Source: Rhizobium sp. Root1203
GTDB taxonomy: Bacteria > Pseudomonadota > Alphaproteobacteria > Rhizobiales > Rhizobiaceae
DNA length: 64,000 nucleotides
Direction: 5' to 3'
Assembly: GCF_001424945.1 (NCBI RefSeq)
Contig: NZ_LMCW01000001.1
Location: 218,025 to 282,024 of the forward strand
Shown: in pieces, positions 1-10,075 of the stretch
How positions within the stretch are numbered: position 1 is the stretch's first letter
Layout: every line of letters starts with the position of its first letter
Translations under genes and position numbers: made by a program
Notes under the pieces: model-generated
Told to the model about the DNA's origin: nothing
Databases searched by the model: none
What the model saw: only the letters and a program-made list of their open reading frames with translations

Positions 1-131
1 TCTACTTAAGCCGACACACCCTGATACGCCCTGCTTCACCAGGATTTGGTTATATTGCGTTGCAAAATGTGATCGAGAATGCCATTTTCCGCCCGGGGGT
101 GAATTCAGAGTGATTTTAGAAGGAGACTTTA

Positions 132-377
132 ATGTCCATTTCGCTCAACAATCTGGATAAATCCAACGTAGAGGCTGTTTCCGCAATCCACGCCTCGGCC
201 GCAATTAGGGCGGCACGAGAGGCCATCGGCTACAGCGTCGACGATCTTGCGGTCACCTGCGGTCTCCTCGTGAGCGAGATCCAGGAGGTCGAGAATGGCG
301 AGGATACGGATCCTGCCAAGCTGAAGCGTATCGCTGCCGCGTTGCAGATGCCGCTGACGGCGTTCATTCCAGAGTGA
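132..377 (+). CDS. small XRE/Cro-type helix-turn-helix protein
   Basis: An 81-aa protein made almost entirely of one HTH_3-like domain (about residues 22-80): an IRAAREAIGYSVDDLA helix pair, the VSEIQEVENGE recognition/turn segment and a final LKRIAAALQMPLTAF helix, the usual layout of lambda-repressor-like domains. It is probably a DNA-binding regulator of unknown target. A GAAGGAG ribosome site lies just upstream of the ATG. It stands alone on its strand ahead of the DUF4174 gene, with a hairpin between them. No effector domain is present. The fold is fairly clear, the role unknown. Confidence 0.7.
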   Translation: MSISLNNLDKSNVEAVSAIHASAAIRAAREAIGYSVDDLAVTCGLLVSEIQEVENGEDTDPAKLKRIAAALQMPLTAFIPE

Positions 378-390
378 TCGTAGGCTTGCT

Positions 391-419
391 GGGCCGGCAG
401 GGGTTTCCCCGGCTGGCCC
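391..419 (+). terminator. GC-rich hairpin after the HTH gene
   Basis: The arms GGGCCGGC-AGGGG and CCCC-GGCTGGCCC fold around a TTT loop 13 bases after the stop of the HTH gene. There is no T-tract, so it may be a weak terminator or only an mRNA 3'-end hairpin. Confidence 0.4.
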
Positions 420-571
420 CGCCTCTGGCGGTCAGACGCCGAAGTTCCGTTGTATTCCTGTTGATTGTCGCTCGAAGCCGTGGTGTCCCCCGGCTTCGTT
501 TTTGATTTCTGGGGCCTGAAAATGGAACCGCTCCTGCCGGTCCGGCGTTTGCCTCTGGACGGGAGAATAAA

Positions 572-1057
572 ATGTCGAAAACGCTTCTATACGGCGCGAC
601 CAAGGTGGACGAGACGAACGTCGCATATGCAGCTGCCGCAAGTCTCGAACAATTCCAGTGGAAGAACCGCGTCATCGTTATCTTCGCCGATCGCGACAAT
701 GCCCGGTCCGCGCGCCAGGAAAACCAGCTGCTCGCCAATCGATCGGCGCTTGCTGAGCGGGATATAGTGCTCCTGAAAGTCGTCGGTGGGAACGTGCGAG
801 TGCTGTTTGGTGCTGGCGAGGCGCTCGACGCCGAGGCGATTGCCCGGGACCTTGCTGCCGCCCCAGGCAGCGAAGCCAACCAGGCCAGCGGTGATCCCCA
901 GACCGGAGAATTCGCCGCCGTGCTCGTCGGGAAGGACGGCACGGTCAAGCTCAACGTGCATGAACCGATCAGCAGCGCAGAGCTCTTTGCGATCATCGAC
1001 GCCATGCCGATGCGCGCTGCGGAGGGCGCCGCATCCGACAAGTCCTCGCCTGATTGA
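572..1057 (+). CDS. DUF4174 domain protein
   Basis: A 161-aa protein whose centre (about residues 24-125) matches the DUF4174 pattern: LEQFQWKNRVIVIFADR, then ARQENQLLANRSALAERDIVLLKV, and a C-terminal part with AAVLVGKDGTVKLN. Members have a thioredoxin/peroxiredoxin-like fold and are common in alphaproteobacteria; their biochemical role is not established. There is no obvious signal peptide, although many relatives are exported. The start has GGGAG upstream and a good ATG. A short proline-rich gene follows. Confidence 0.75.
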   Translation: MSKTLLYGATKVDETNVAYAAAASLEQFQWKNRVIVIFADRDNARSARQENQLLANRSALAERDIVLLKVVGGNVRVLFGAGEALDAEAIARDLAAAPGSEANQASGDPQTGEFAAVLVGKDGTVKLNVHEPISSAELFAIIDAMPMRAAEGAASDKSSPD

Positions 1058-1128
1058 AGGCGCAGTCGAAGCCGTCCGGCCGAACCATCAACTCTGTCGT
1101 GAGGTCGGAGAACGGCAAGGAGTAGAGC

Positions 1129-1275
1129 ATGTCCGTGCCCAACGAACCGATTCCCCCGCTGCCGCCAGGCCGGGTCCCGGAGCCACCCATCAAGGAGCCG
1201 GAGCCCGACGTGTTGCCGGATGAGCTGCCGAATCCCAATCCCGACGAAAACGACGCGCCTGCCAAGCACGCCTGA
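1129..1275 (+). CDS. proline-rich 48-aa small protein
   Basis: A short ORF with a good ribosome site (CAAGGAG, 6 bases before the ATG) encoding a 48-residue protein dominated by Pro, Glu, Asp and Asn (PPLPPGRVPEPPIKEPEP near the start, PNPNPDEN near the end). It is acidic, with no membrane segment or signal peptide, and probably disordered. It ends 4 bases before the stop of the convergent LysR gene. Function unknown. The ribosome site and unbroken biased composition make it more likely real than chance, but it is short. Confidence 0.45.
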   Translation: MSVPNEPIPPLPPGRVPEPPIKEPEPDVLPDELPNPNPDENDAPAKHA

Positions 1276-1279
1276 GGTC

Positions 1280-2161
1280 TCAGAGGAAGATATGCCGCTC
1301 GGCGCCGACCAGTTCCTGCAGGAAGTCGACCACGGTGCGGACGCGGACGAGGTCGCGGGCGCTTTCGTGATAGGTCGTCCAGTAGGCACGCTGGATCGAA
1401 ACCTCCGGCAGTATGCGGATCAGTTCGGGATAGTGACGGGCGATATAGTCGTGCAGGATGCCGATGCCGGCGCCTGAGCGGACGGCCTCGGTCTGGCCGA
1501 TGGCCGTGGAGATTTCGAACGACGCATCCCAACTGCGCATGACGGAGGAGGAGAAATTGAGCGATGCCGTAAAGATCAGGTCCTCGACGTAGCCAATTCG
1601 CGGATGCGTCTTCAGCGCGTCGATGTCGGAGGGCGCGCCGTGGGTATGCAGGTAGTGCCGTGACGCATAGAGCCCCAGAGTATAGTCGGTCAGCTTGGAC
1701 GAGACCAGGCGCCCCTGTTCCGGTCGCTCCAGCGTGATCGCAATGTCCGCTTCGCGCTGCGAGAGCGAAAAGGAACGCGGCACCGGCACGAGCTGGATCC
1801 GCAGCTCCGGATGACGCTGGATCAATTGTCCGAGGCGCGGCGCGAGAAACGAGACGCCGAAACCGTCGGGTGCGCCGATGCGCACCGTGCCGGCAATAGT
1901 GCTGTCGAGATGGCCCAGGCTTGCCTGCGCACGCAGCATCTCTGTTTCCATCCGTTCTGCGGCGTGCAGGAAGATCTCGCCTTCTGCCGTCAGCTCGCAG
2001 CCGTTGGTACGCCGCACGAGCAGCCGTGTCTTGAGCCTTTCTTCCAGTGTGGTGACGCGCCGGCTCAGTGTCGCATGATTGACGCCGAGCCGCTTCGAGG
2101 CGGCAAGTATCTGTCCTGTCCGGGCTACAGCGAGGAACATGCGCACATCGTCCCAGTCCAA
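1280..2161 (-). CDS. LysR-family regulator divergent from mmsA
   Basis: The N-terminal winged-helix domain (WDDVRMFLAVARTGQ, ASKRLGVNHATLSRRV) and C-terminal LysR substrate-binding domain are complete (about 293 aa). I chose the TTG start at 2161 because GGAGG lies 5 bases upstream; the alternative GTG at 2188 has no ribosome site and would place half of the intergenic inverted repeat inside the gene. It is divergent from the methylmalonate-semialdehyde dehydrogenase gene, so it probably regulates that gene and itself. The effector is not predictable. Confidence 0.85.
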   Translation of the reverse strand: MDWDDVRMFLAVARTGQILAASKRLGVNHATLSRRVTTLEERLKTRLLVRRTNGCELTAEGEIFLHAAERMETEMLRAQASLGHLDSTIAGTVRIGAPDGFGVSFLAPRLGQLIQRHPELRIQLVPVPRSFSLSQREADIAITLERPEQGRLVSSKLTDYTLGLYASRHYLHTHGAPSDIDALKTHPRIGYVEDLIFTASLNFSSSVMRSWDASFEISTAIGQTEAVRSGAGIGILHDYIARHYPELIRILPEVSIQRAYWTTYHESARDLVRVRTVVDFLQELVGAERHIFL

Positions 2162-2181
2162 AGCGACCTCCGGCTTTAATT

Positions 2182-2224
2182 TTTGCACAACGGTTGATTA
2201 TATCAGCTCATTGATTTGTGCAAA
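2182..2224. promoter_or_regulatory. inverted repeat, probable LysR operator for mmsA
   Basis: TTTGCACAA (2182-2190) and its exact reverse complement TTGTGCAAA (2216-2224) lie 25 bases apart in the short region between the divergent LysR gene and mmsA. Divergent LysR regulators usually bind such sites here. No -10/-35 pair was assigned. Confidence 0.55.
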
Positions 2225-2272
2225 TTGAAGTGCGATTGTTCGCCATCCAATAAATCAAGAGGAGGCACATCC

Positions 2273-3769
<1,497 letters not shown>

Positions 3770-3792
3770 GGCCTGCAACCGGCTGGCTTTGG

Positions 3793-3824
3793 AACCGGGC
3801 TCCGCAGGGGGCCCGGTTTCGTTT
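3793..3824 (+). terminator. rho-independent-like terminator of mmsA
   Basis: The arms AACCGGGCTCC and GGGGCCCGGTT fold around a GCAG loop 24 bases after the mmsA stop and are followed by TTTCGTTT, a modest T-rich tail. Confidence 0.75.
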
Positions 3825-3853
3825 GAAACAGTGGCAATCCGCCTCACATAAGA

Positions 3854-3868
3854 TGAATATGATTTTCA
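3854..3868 (+). promoter_or_regulatory. IRO-type RirA operator upstream of rirA
   Basis: TGA (3854-3856), nine bases, then TCA (3866-3868) match the rhizobial iron-responsive operator consensus TGA-N9-TCA, within a near-palindrome from 3853 to 3869. It lies 72 bases before the rirA start. RirA is known to bind such motifs under iron-replete conditions, so autoregulation is likely but inferred. Confidence 0.6.
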
Positions 3869-3940
3869 TATTTTGGAATTGTTCAAAACTATCAAAGCCA
3901 CTATATACAGTTCTCAACGAGAACGATTCTGGAGATCGGC

Positions 3941-4423
3941 ATGCGTTTGACGAAACAGACCAACTATGCGGTTCGCATGTTGATGTACTGCGCTGCCAAT
4001 GATGGATATCTGAGCCGCATCCCGGAGATTGCCAAGGCCTATGGTGTCTCCGAACTCTTCCTGTTCAAGATCCTCCAGCCGCTGAACAAGGCGGGGCTGG
4101 TGGAAACGGTGCGTGGCCGCAACGGCGGCGTTCGCCTCGGCAAACCCGCCAAGGATATCAGCCTTTTCGACGTGGTGCGCGTGACCGAAGACAGCTTCGC
4201 GATGGCGGAATGCTTCGAGGACGACGGCATGGTCGAATGCCCGCTGGTTGACAGCTGCGGACTGAATTCGGCTCTGCGCAAGGCGTTGAATGCATTCTTC
4301 GACGTGCTCGCGCAGTATTCCATCGACGACCTCGTGAAGGCGCGGCCGCAGATCAATTTCCTCCTCGGCATCACGGGCGAACAGGCATATCGCAAGCCGC
4401 CGGTGGCGGCTCCGGCCGCCTGA
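3941..4423 (+). CDS. rirA: RirA, Rrf2-family iron-responsive repressor
   Basis: A 160-aa Rrf2-family winged-helix regulator almost identical to rhizobial RirA as I recall it (MRLTKQTNYAVRMLMYCAAN start, SELFLFKILQPLNKAGLVET, RGRNGGVRL wing). Three cysteines (C91, C100, C106 by count) fit the Fe-S cluster ligands of the family. With iron available RirA represses uptake and siderophore genes and affects Fe-S biogenesis genes; in rhizobia it largely replaces Fur. It is monocistronic, with an IRO box upstream and a terminator downstream. Confidence 0.97.
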   Translation: MRLTKQTNYAVRMLMYCAANDGYLSRIPEIAKAYGVSELFLFKILQPLNKAGLVETVRGRNGGVRLGKPAKDISLFDVVRVTEDSFAMAECFEDDGMVECPLVDSCGLNSALRKALNAFFDVLAQYSIDDLVKARPQINFLLGITGEQAYRKPPVAAPAA

Positions 4424-4760
4424 CGCAATAACAGCGCCGGATTTGACGCAGCCGCAGCACCCTGGGTGTCTGCGGTTGTTTGTTTTTGGGGTTTCGGCCA
4501 AAAACTCTTGGCATGCCATTGCCGGTTTGGCTCGGACGGCGCGAAAATATACCAAATGTGACGAAATCCCGGCTTATTCAATGCGAATATTTCCAAATAC
4601 GGCCTATTTTCGGCGGAAAATTACTAAAGTTGCCTCTCTGGAAAAATTTTCCACACAGGTCGTTGATTTCAGCAAATAAATATCGTTCCATCTGCCGTCG
4701 ATCCGGGTGCCTATCCGGGATCTCAAAACTTATAAAAGAACAAACCTGGGAAACGAAATC
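4424..4760. other. 337-bp gap between rirA and dppA
   Basis: This stretch holds the rirA terminator at its left end and, to the right, AT-rich sequence that should contain the promoter of the dipeptide transporter operon. I see no gene, no convincing -35/-10 pair and no exact IRO motif. Confidence 0.6.
4451..4487 (+). terminator. terminator of rirA
   Basis: The arms CCGCAGCACCC and GGGTGTCTGCGG fold with a tiny TG loop 28 bases after the rirA stop and are followed by TTGTTTGTTTTT, a clear T-rich tail. Confidence 0.85.
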
Positions 4761-6356
4761 ATGAAAAAGATCTCTGTCCTCTTGGCAGCGACCGTCTTGG
4801 CTTCTGCCATGGCGTCGGCGGCTTGGTCGAAGACGCTTGTTTACTGCTCCGAAGGATCGCCGGAAGGCTTCGATCCCGGCATCTATACGGCGGGCACCAC
4901 CTTCGATGCGTCGTCGCGTACGGTCTATAGCCGCCTCGTCGAATTCACCCACGGCAAGACCGAAGTCGAGCCGGGCCTCGCCGAAAGCTGGACTGTTTCC
5001 GATGACGGCACGCAGTACACTTTCAAGCTGCGTCCGGGCGTCAAGTTCCAGACGACCGATTTCTTCACCCCCAGCCGCGATCTGACGGCCGACGACGTTG
5101 TCTTCTCGTTCGAGCGCCAGCTGAAGGCTGACAGCCCGTGGGCGAAGTACGTTGCCGGTGTTTCCTACGAATACGCAGCCGGCATGGGCTTCCCCGAGCT
5201 GATCAAGTCGGTCGAGAAGGTCGATGATCTGACCGTCAAGTTCACGCTCAACCATCCGGAAGCGCCATTCCTCGCCGACCTCGCGATGGACTTCGCATCT
5301 GTCGTCTCCAAGGAATATGCCGACAAGCTCCAGGCTGACGGCAAGATGGAACAGATGAACCAGATGCCGCTCGGCACCGGTCCGTTCACCTTCGTTGCCT
5401 ACCAGCCGGATGCCGTCATCCGCTACAAGGCCAACGAAACCTACTTCAAGGGCAAGGAAAAGATCGACGATCTCGTCTTCGCGATCACGCCCGATGCGTC
5501 CGTCCGCGCACAGAAGCTCAAGGCCGGCGAATGCCACATCATGCCTTACCCGAACGCCGCGGACGTCAAGGACCTCAAGGCCGACTCGAACCTCAAGGTT
5601 CTCGAACAGCCGGGCCTGAACGTTTCCTACCTCGCCTACAACACGCTGCAGGCACCGTTCGACAAGGCTGAAGTGCGCCGGGCGCTGAACATGGCGATCA
5701 ACAAGCAGGCGATCGTCGATGCCGTCTTCCAGGGTGCCGGCCAGGTTGCCAAGAACCCGATCCCGCCGACGATGTGGTCCTACAACGACGCCGTCAAGGA
5801 CGACGAATACAATCCGGACGAAGCCAAGAAGATGCTTGAAGCCGCTGGTGTCAAGGATCTCAGCATGAAGATCTGGGCAATGCCGGTTTCGCGTCCGTAC
5901 ATGCTCAACGCACGTCGCGCCGCCGAACTGATGCAGGCCGACCTCGCAAAGGTTGGCGTCAAGGCCGAGATCGTCACGCACGAATGGGCAGAGTACCTGA
6001 AGCTCTCCAAGGACAAGGCCCGCGATGGCGCCGCGATCCTTGGCTGGACGGGCGACAACGGCGATCCGGACAACTTCCTCGATACGCTCCTCGGCTGCGA
6101 AGCTGTCGGCGGCAACAACCGCGCGCAGTGGTGCAACAAGGAATTCGACGCCCTCGTGAAGAAGGCCAAGAAGACTGCCGACGTCGGCGAGCGCACCAAG
6201 CTCTACGAAGAAGCGCAGGTCCTCTTCAAGAAGGAAGCGCCTTGGGCGACCATCGACCACTCCACCGAGTTCGTGCCGATGAGTGCCAAGGTTTCCGGCT
6301 ACGTGCAGGATCCGGTCGGCGTTCACCGCTTCGATGGCGTTGATATCGCCGAATAA
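4761..6356 (+). CDS. dppA: dipeptide/oligopeptide ABC transporter substrate-binding protein
   Basis: A 531-aa periplasmic binding protein of the SBP_bac_5 (DppA/OppA) family. It starts with a signal peptide of about 22 residues (MKKISVLLAATVLASAMASA). Family marks include KTLVYCSEGSPEGFDP right after cleavage, LAESWTVSDDGTQYTFKLRPGVKF (written here as two joined blocks), and the closing HRFDGVDIAE. It captures short peptides and delivers them to the DppBC channel. The ATG at 4761 follows GGGAAACGAA; an upstream start at 4707 would bury the signal peptide. First gene of a five-gene operon. The exact substrate (dipeptide, haem or delta-aminolevulinate) cannot be decided. Confidence 0.92.
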   Translation: MKKISVLLAATVLASAMASAAWSKTLVYCSEGSPEGFDPGIYTAGTTFDASSRTVYSRLVEFTHGKTEVEPGLAESWTVSDDGTQYTFKLRPGVKFQTTDFFTPSRDLTADDVVFSFERQLKADSPWAKYVAGVSYEYAAGMGFPELIKSVEKVDDLTVKFTLNHPEAPFLADLAMDFASVVSKEYADKLQADGKMEQMNQMPLGTGPFTFVAYQPDAVIRYKANETYFKGKEKIDDLVFAITPDASVRAQKLKAGECHIMPYPNAADVKDLKADSNLKVLEQPGLNVSYLAYNTLQAPFDKAEVRRALNMAINKQAIVDAVFQGAGQVAKNPIPPTMWSYNDAVKDDEYNPDEAKKMLEAAGVKDLSMKIWAMPVSRPYMLNARRAAELMQADLAKVGVKAEIVTHEWAEYLKLSKDKARDGAAILGWTGDNGDPDNFLDTLLGCEAVGGNNRAQWCNKEFDALVKKAKKTADVGERTKLYEEAQVLFKKEAPWATIDHSTEFVPMSAKVSGYVQDPVGVHRFDGVDIAE

Positions 6357-6395
6357 CCAAAACTATGCGAAGATGCCCGGCAAGACCGGGCTCGG

Positions 6396-6426
6396 CCGGC
6401 GGTCAGGTTTGATACCTGACCGCCGG
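6396..6426 (+). other. 13-bp perfect hairpin between dppA and dppB
   Basis: Left arm 6396-6408 (CCGGCGGTCAGGT), loop TTGAT, right arm 6414-6426. There is no T-run. Such hairpins after binding-protein genes commonly stabilise the upstream mRNA and lower expression of the permease genes; that role is inferred from position. Confidence 0.7.
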
Positions 6427-6445
6427 ACTAATATGGACATATGCC

Positions 6446-7450
6446 ATGTTTCGATTTTTTGTCGGGCGCCTTGCGGTCCTGATTCCCACATTCCTCGGTG
6501 TTTCTCTGATCGCCTTCTCGTTCATCCGCCTGCTGCCCGGAGATCCGGTCATGCTGATGTCGGGCGAGCGCGTCATGGCGCCGGAACGTCATGCCGAAAT
6601 CATGCACGACCTCGGTCTCGACCGGCCGGTCTACGTTCAATACCTCGATTACCTCGGCAACGTGTTGCAGGGCAATCTCGGGTCGTCGATCGTGACCAAG
6701 CGCCCTGTTCTGCAGGAGTTCGGCACCCTGTTCCCGGCAACGCTGGAGCTGTCGCTCTGCGCCATGCTGTTTGCGATCCTGCTCGGCGTCCCCGCCGGCA
6801 TATTCGCAGCCGTCAAGCGGGGGACCTGGTTCGACCAGGGTGCCATGGGCGTGGCGCTTGTCGGCTATTCGATGCCGATCTTCTGGTGGGGCCTGCTGCT
6901 CATCGTGCTGTTCTCCAATACGCTGCACTGGACGCCGGTATCCGGCCGTATCGGCCTGATGTACTTCTTCAAGCCGGTCACCGGTTTCATGCTGATCGAC
7001 AGCCTGCTGTCCGGCCAGGCCGGAGCTTTCAAGTCGGCCGTCCTGTCGCTGATCCTGCCGACGATCGTTCTGGGCACCATTCCGCTCGCCGTTATCGCGC
7101 GCCAGACGCGCTCGGCCATGCTCGAAGTCCTCGGTGAAGACTATGTGCGTACGGCCCGCTCCAAGGGCCTCGCACCGCTTCGCGTTGTCGGCGTCCATGC
7201 ATTGCGCAACGCGATGATCCCGGTCGTCACCTCGATCGGCCTGCAGGTCGGCGTTCTGCTGGGCGGAGCGATCCTGACGGAAACGATCTTCTCCTGGCCG
7301 GGTATCGGCAAGTGGATGGTCGATGCGGTCTTCAAGCGTGACTATACCGTCGTTCAGGGCGGTTTGCTGCTGATCGCCGGCATCATCATGCTCGTCAATC
7401 TGATCGTCGACCTCATGTACGGTCTTATCAACCCACGCATCAGGCACTAG
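6446..7450 (+). CDS. dppB: dipeptide ABC transporter permease DppB
   Basis: A 334-aa inner-membrane permease of the BPD_transp_1/OppB-DppB family with six predicted transmembrane segments (the first is LIPTFLGVSLIAFSFIRLLPG, shown in part) and the EAA loop around VRTARSKGLAPLRVV, which docks on the ATPase subunits. The length and the N-terminal RLLPGDPV motif are typical of DppB. It follows dppA after an 89-bp gap with a hairpin and sits 9 bases before dppC. Confidence 0.93.
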   Translation: MFRFFVGRLAVLIPTFLGVSLIAFSFIRLLPGDPVMLMSGERVMAPERHAEIMHDLGLDRPVYVQYLDYLGNVLQGNLGSSIVTKRPVLQEFGTLFPATLELSLCAMLFAILLGVPAGIFAAVKRGTWFDQGAMGVALVGYSMPIFWWGLLLIVLFSNTLHWTPVSGRIGLMYFFKPVTGFMLIDSLLSGQAGAFKSAVLSLILPTIVLGTIPLAVIARQTRSAMLEVLGEDYVRTARSKGLAPLRVVGVHALRNAMIPVVTSIGLQVGVLLGGAILTETIFSWPGIGKWMVDAVFKRDYTVVQGGLLLIAGIIMLVNLIVDLMYGLINPRIRH

Positions 7451-7459
7451 GAGCGGCTC

Positions 7460-8347
7460 ATGAGCATGGCAAACACCAAGTCTGCCCAACCCTCCGCTCT
7501 GTCGGAGTTCTGGTATTATTTCTCCCGCAACAAGGGTGCGGTCATCGGCCTCGTGGTCTTTCTCATCGTGCTGTTCATGGCGATCTTCGCGCCGTTGATC
7601 TCGCCGCACGATCCGAACATTCCATCCGGCTTCCAGCGTCTTCCTCCGGCATGGTCGCCAAACGGCAATAGCGCGTACCCGTTGGGTACCGATGCCGTTG
7701 GCCGTGACATGCTTACCCGCCTGATCTACGGCACCCGGTTCTCGCTGTTCATCGGCCTTGTCGTCGCCTCGCTGTCAGCGGTGGCCGGCGTGCTGTTCGG
7801 TCTCGTCGCCGGCTATTTCCGCGGCCGTACGGATACGATCATCATGCGCGTCATGGATATCATCCTGGCGTTCCCGTCGCTGCTGCTGGCCCTGGTGCTG
7901 GTTGCCGTGCTCGGCCCGGGACTGCTGAACGCCATGATCGCGATCTCGATCGTCAACCAGCCGCACTTCGTCCGCCTGACGCGTGCGGCGGTGATGAGCG
8001 AGCGCGAGAAGGAATACGTCGTGGCGTCCCGCGTGGCCGGTGCCGGCACGTTACGTCTGATGTTCAAGACGATTCTGCCGAATTGCCTGGCGCCGCTGAT
8101 CGTTCAGGCGACGCTCGCATTCTCCGCTGCGATCCTTGATGCAGCGGCTCTCGGGTTCCTCGGCCAAGGCGCGCAGCCGCCGACGCCGGAATGGGGCACG
8201 ATGCTGGCAGATTCGCGCGAATTCCTCCAGAGCAACCCCTGGCTTGTCACGTTCCCCGGTCTCTGCATCCTCATCACCGTTCTGGCCATCAACCTGATGG
8301 GCGACGGCCTGCGCGATGCGCTCGATCCCAAACTGAAGAGGTCCTGA
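7460..8347 (+). CDS. dppC: dipeptide ABC transporter permease DppC
   Basis: A 295-aa inner-membrane permease of the OppC/DppC family: an N-terminal anchor helix (VIGLVVFLIVLFMAIFAPLI), the LGTDAVGRDMLTRLIYGTR motif just after it, then the BPD_transp_1 domain with an EAA-like segment (EYVVASRVAGAG). It pairs with DppB to form the channel. AGGAG stands 5 bases before the ATG. One base separates its stop from dppD. Confidence 0.93.
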   Translation: MSMANTKSAQPSALSEFWYYFSRNKGAVIGLVVFLIVLFMAIFAPLISPHDPNIPSGFQRLPPAWSPNGNSAYPLGTDAVGRDMLTRLIYGTRFSLFIGLVVASLSAVAGVLFGLVAGYFRGRTDTIIMRVMDIILAFPSLLLALVLVAVLGPGLLNAMIAISIVNQPHFVRLTRAAVMSEREKEYVVASRVAGAGTLRLMFKTILPNCLAPLIVQATLAFSAAILDAAALGFLGQGAQPPTPEWGTMLADSREFLQSNPWLVTFPGLCILITVLAINLMGDGLRDALDPKLKRS

Positions 8348-8348
8348 G

Positions 8349-9194
8349 ATGGCACTTCTTGAAATCGAAAATCTCGTCGTCGAATTCCAGACCTCGACCG
8401 GTCCGTTTCGCGCCGTGGATGGCGTGTCGCTCAAGGTAGATGCCGGCGAAGTCCTTGCAATCGTTGGCGAGTCCGGATCCGGAAAGTCGGTCTCCATGCT
8501 CGCTGCGATGGGCCTTCTGCCGTGGACCGCAAAGGTGACCGCCGACAAGATGGTCTTTGACGGCCGCAATCTGCTTGGCATGTCGGCAAGGGAGCGCCGC
8601 AACATCATCGGCAAGGACATGTCGATGATCTTCCAGGAGCCTATCGCCAGCCTCAATCCCTGTTTCACGGTCGGCTTCCAGATCGAAGAGGTTCTGAGAA
8701 TCCACCTTGGCATGGACAAGGCCGCGCGGCGCAAGCGCGCCGTGGAGCTTTTCGAGGCCGTTGGTATACCCAACCCTGCCGAGCGGCTTGGCCATTTCCC
8801 TCACCAGATGTCGGGCGGCCAGTGCCAGCGCGTGATGATCGCCATTGCGATTGCCTGCAATCCGAAGCTTCTGATCGCCGACGAGCCGACGACCGCGCTC
8901 GACGTGACCATTCAGAAGCAGATCCTCGACCTGTTGATGCGCCTGCAGACGGAGCATCGCATGGGCCTCATCATGATCACGCACAATATGGGCGTGGTCG
9001 CCGAAACGGCCGATCGGGTGATCGTCCAATACAAGGGTCGCAAGATGGAGGAGGCCGACGTGCTGTCGCTCTTCGAATCGCCGAAGAGCGATTACACAAG
9101 GGCGCTGCTTGCCGCCTTGCCGGACAATGCGACCGGCGACCGCCTGCCGACCATCGGCGAAATTTTCAAGACTGTGGAGGGAGCGGCCCAATGA
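8349..9194 (+). CDS. dppD: dipeptide ABC transporter ATP-binding protein DppD
   Basis: A 281-aa ABC ATPase with Walker A GESGSGKS, signature MSGGQCQRV and Walker [13 protein letters not shown], plus the ALLAALP tail region characteristic of the oligopeptide/dipeptide ATPase family. It drives peptide import with DppF at the cytoplasmic face of DppBC. Its stop overlaps the start of dppF in an ATGA, suggesting coupled translation. The Q-C-Q in the signature (usually Q-R-Q) is a minor variation. Confidence 0.93.
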   Translation: MALLEIENLVVEFQTSTGPFRAVDGVSLKVDAGEVLAIVGESGSGKSVSMLAAMGLLPWTAKVTADKMVFDGRNLLGMSARERRNIIGKDMSMIFQEPIASLNPCFTVGFQIEEVLRIHLGMDKAARRKRAVELFEAVGIPNPAERLGHFPHQMSGGQCQRVMIAIAIACNPKLLIADEPTTALDVTIQKQILDLLMRLQTEHRMGLIMITHNMGVVAETADRVIVQYKGRKMEEADVLSLFESPKSDYTRALLAALPDNATGDRLPTIGEIFKTVEGAAQ

Positions 9195-10030
9195 CGCCAG
9201 TCCTCGAAGCAAAAGACATCGTCCGCAACTACTATCTGCCGGGCGGCCTCTTCAAGAAAGAGAGAACCGTGAACGCCGTCAAGGGCGTAAGCTTCAAGGT
9301 AGAACAGGGCAAGACCCTTGCGATCGTCGGCGAAAGCGGTTGCGGCAAGTCTACCCTTGCCCGCATCGTCACGATGATCGATCCCGCAAGCGGTGGCGAA
9401 CTGTTCATCGATGGCAAAAAGGTCGATATCGCTGCAGGCGACCTGACGCCGGAAGTGCGCCGCAAGGTGCAGATCGTCTTCCAGAACCCCTACGGGTCGC
9501 TCAATCCGCGCAAGAAGATCGGCGACATCCTGATGGAGCCGTTGATCATCAACACCAATACGCCCGCTGCCGAGCGGCGCGCTTTGGCGATGGCGATGCT
9601 GAAGAAGGTCGGCCTCCAGGAGGTCCACTTCAACCGCTACCCGCACATGTTCTCGGGCGGCCAGCGTCAGCGCATCGCAATTGCCCGCGCCTTGATGCTG
9701 AACCCGCGGCTGCTGGTCCTCGACGAGCCCGTTTCGGCGCTCGACCTTTCGGTCCAGGCGCAGGTGCTCAATCTGCTCGCGGACCTGCAGGACGAACTGA
9801 ACCTCACCTATGTCTTCATCAGCCACGATCTCTCGGTCGTCCGCTACATGGCCGACGATGTCATGGTGATGTATTTCGGCGAGGCTGTCGAATACGGAAC
9901 CCGGGATCAGGTGTTCAACGATCCGCAGCACAGCTATACCAAGACACTGTTTGCGGCCACGCCGCGGGCCGATGTCGAGACCATCAGGGCGCGTCTTGCA
10001 CGCAAGAATGCGGCTTTGGTAGCGTCTTAG
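9191..10030 (+). CDS. dppF: dipeptide ABC transporter ATP-binding protein DppF
   Basis: A 279-aa ABC ATPase with Walker A GESGCGKST, signature FSGGQRQRIAIARAL, Walker B LLVLDEPVSALD and the H-loop ISHDLSVV. It is the second ATPase of the dpp system. The ATG at 9191 overlaps the dppD stop; upstream in-frame sequence is dppD in another frame. Last gene of the operon. No strong terminator is visible before gntK. Confidence 0.93.
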   Translation: MTPVLEAKDIVRNYYLPGGLFKKERTVNAVKGVSFKVEQGKTLAIVGESGCGKSTLARIVTMIDPASGGELFIDGKKVDIAAGDLTPEVRRKVQIVFQNPYGSLNPRKKIGDILMEPLIINTNTPAAERRALAMAMLKKVGLQEVHFNRYPHMFSGGQRQRIAIARALMLNPRLLVLDEPVSALDLSVQAQVLNLLADLQDELNLTYVFISHDLSVVRYMADDVMVMYFGEAVEYGTRDQVFNDPQHSYTKTLFAATPRADVETIRARLARKNAALVAS

Positions 10031-10075
10031 GATTGGCTTCTCCACCCGTGTCGAATTTGATGAGCGAGTTCAGTG

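Noticed and set aside
4511..4530. TGGC...TTGCC words upstream of dppA resembling a sigma-54 promoter
   Set aside because: The distance between the GG and GC elements is one base too short for sigma-54, so I do not call it.
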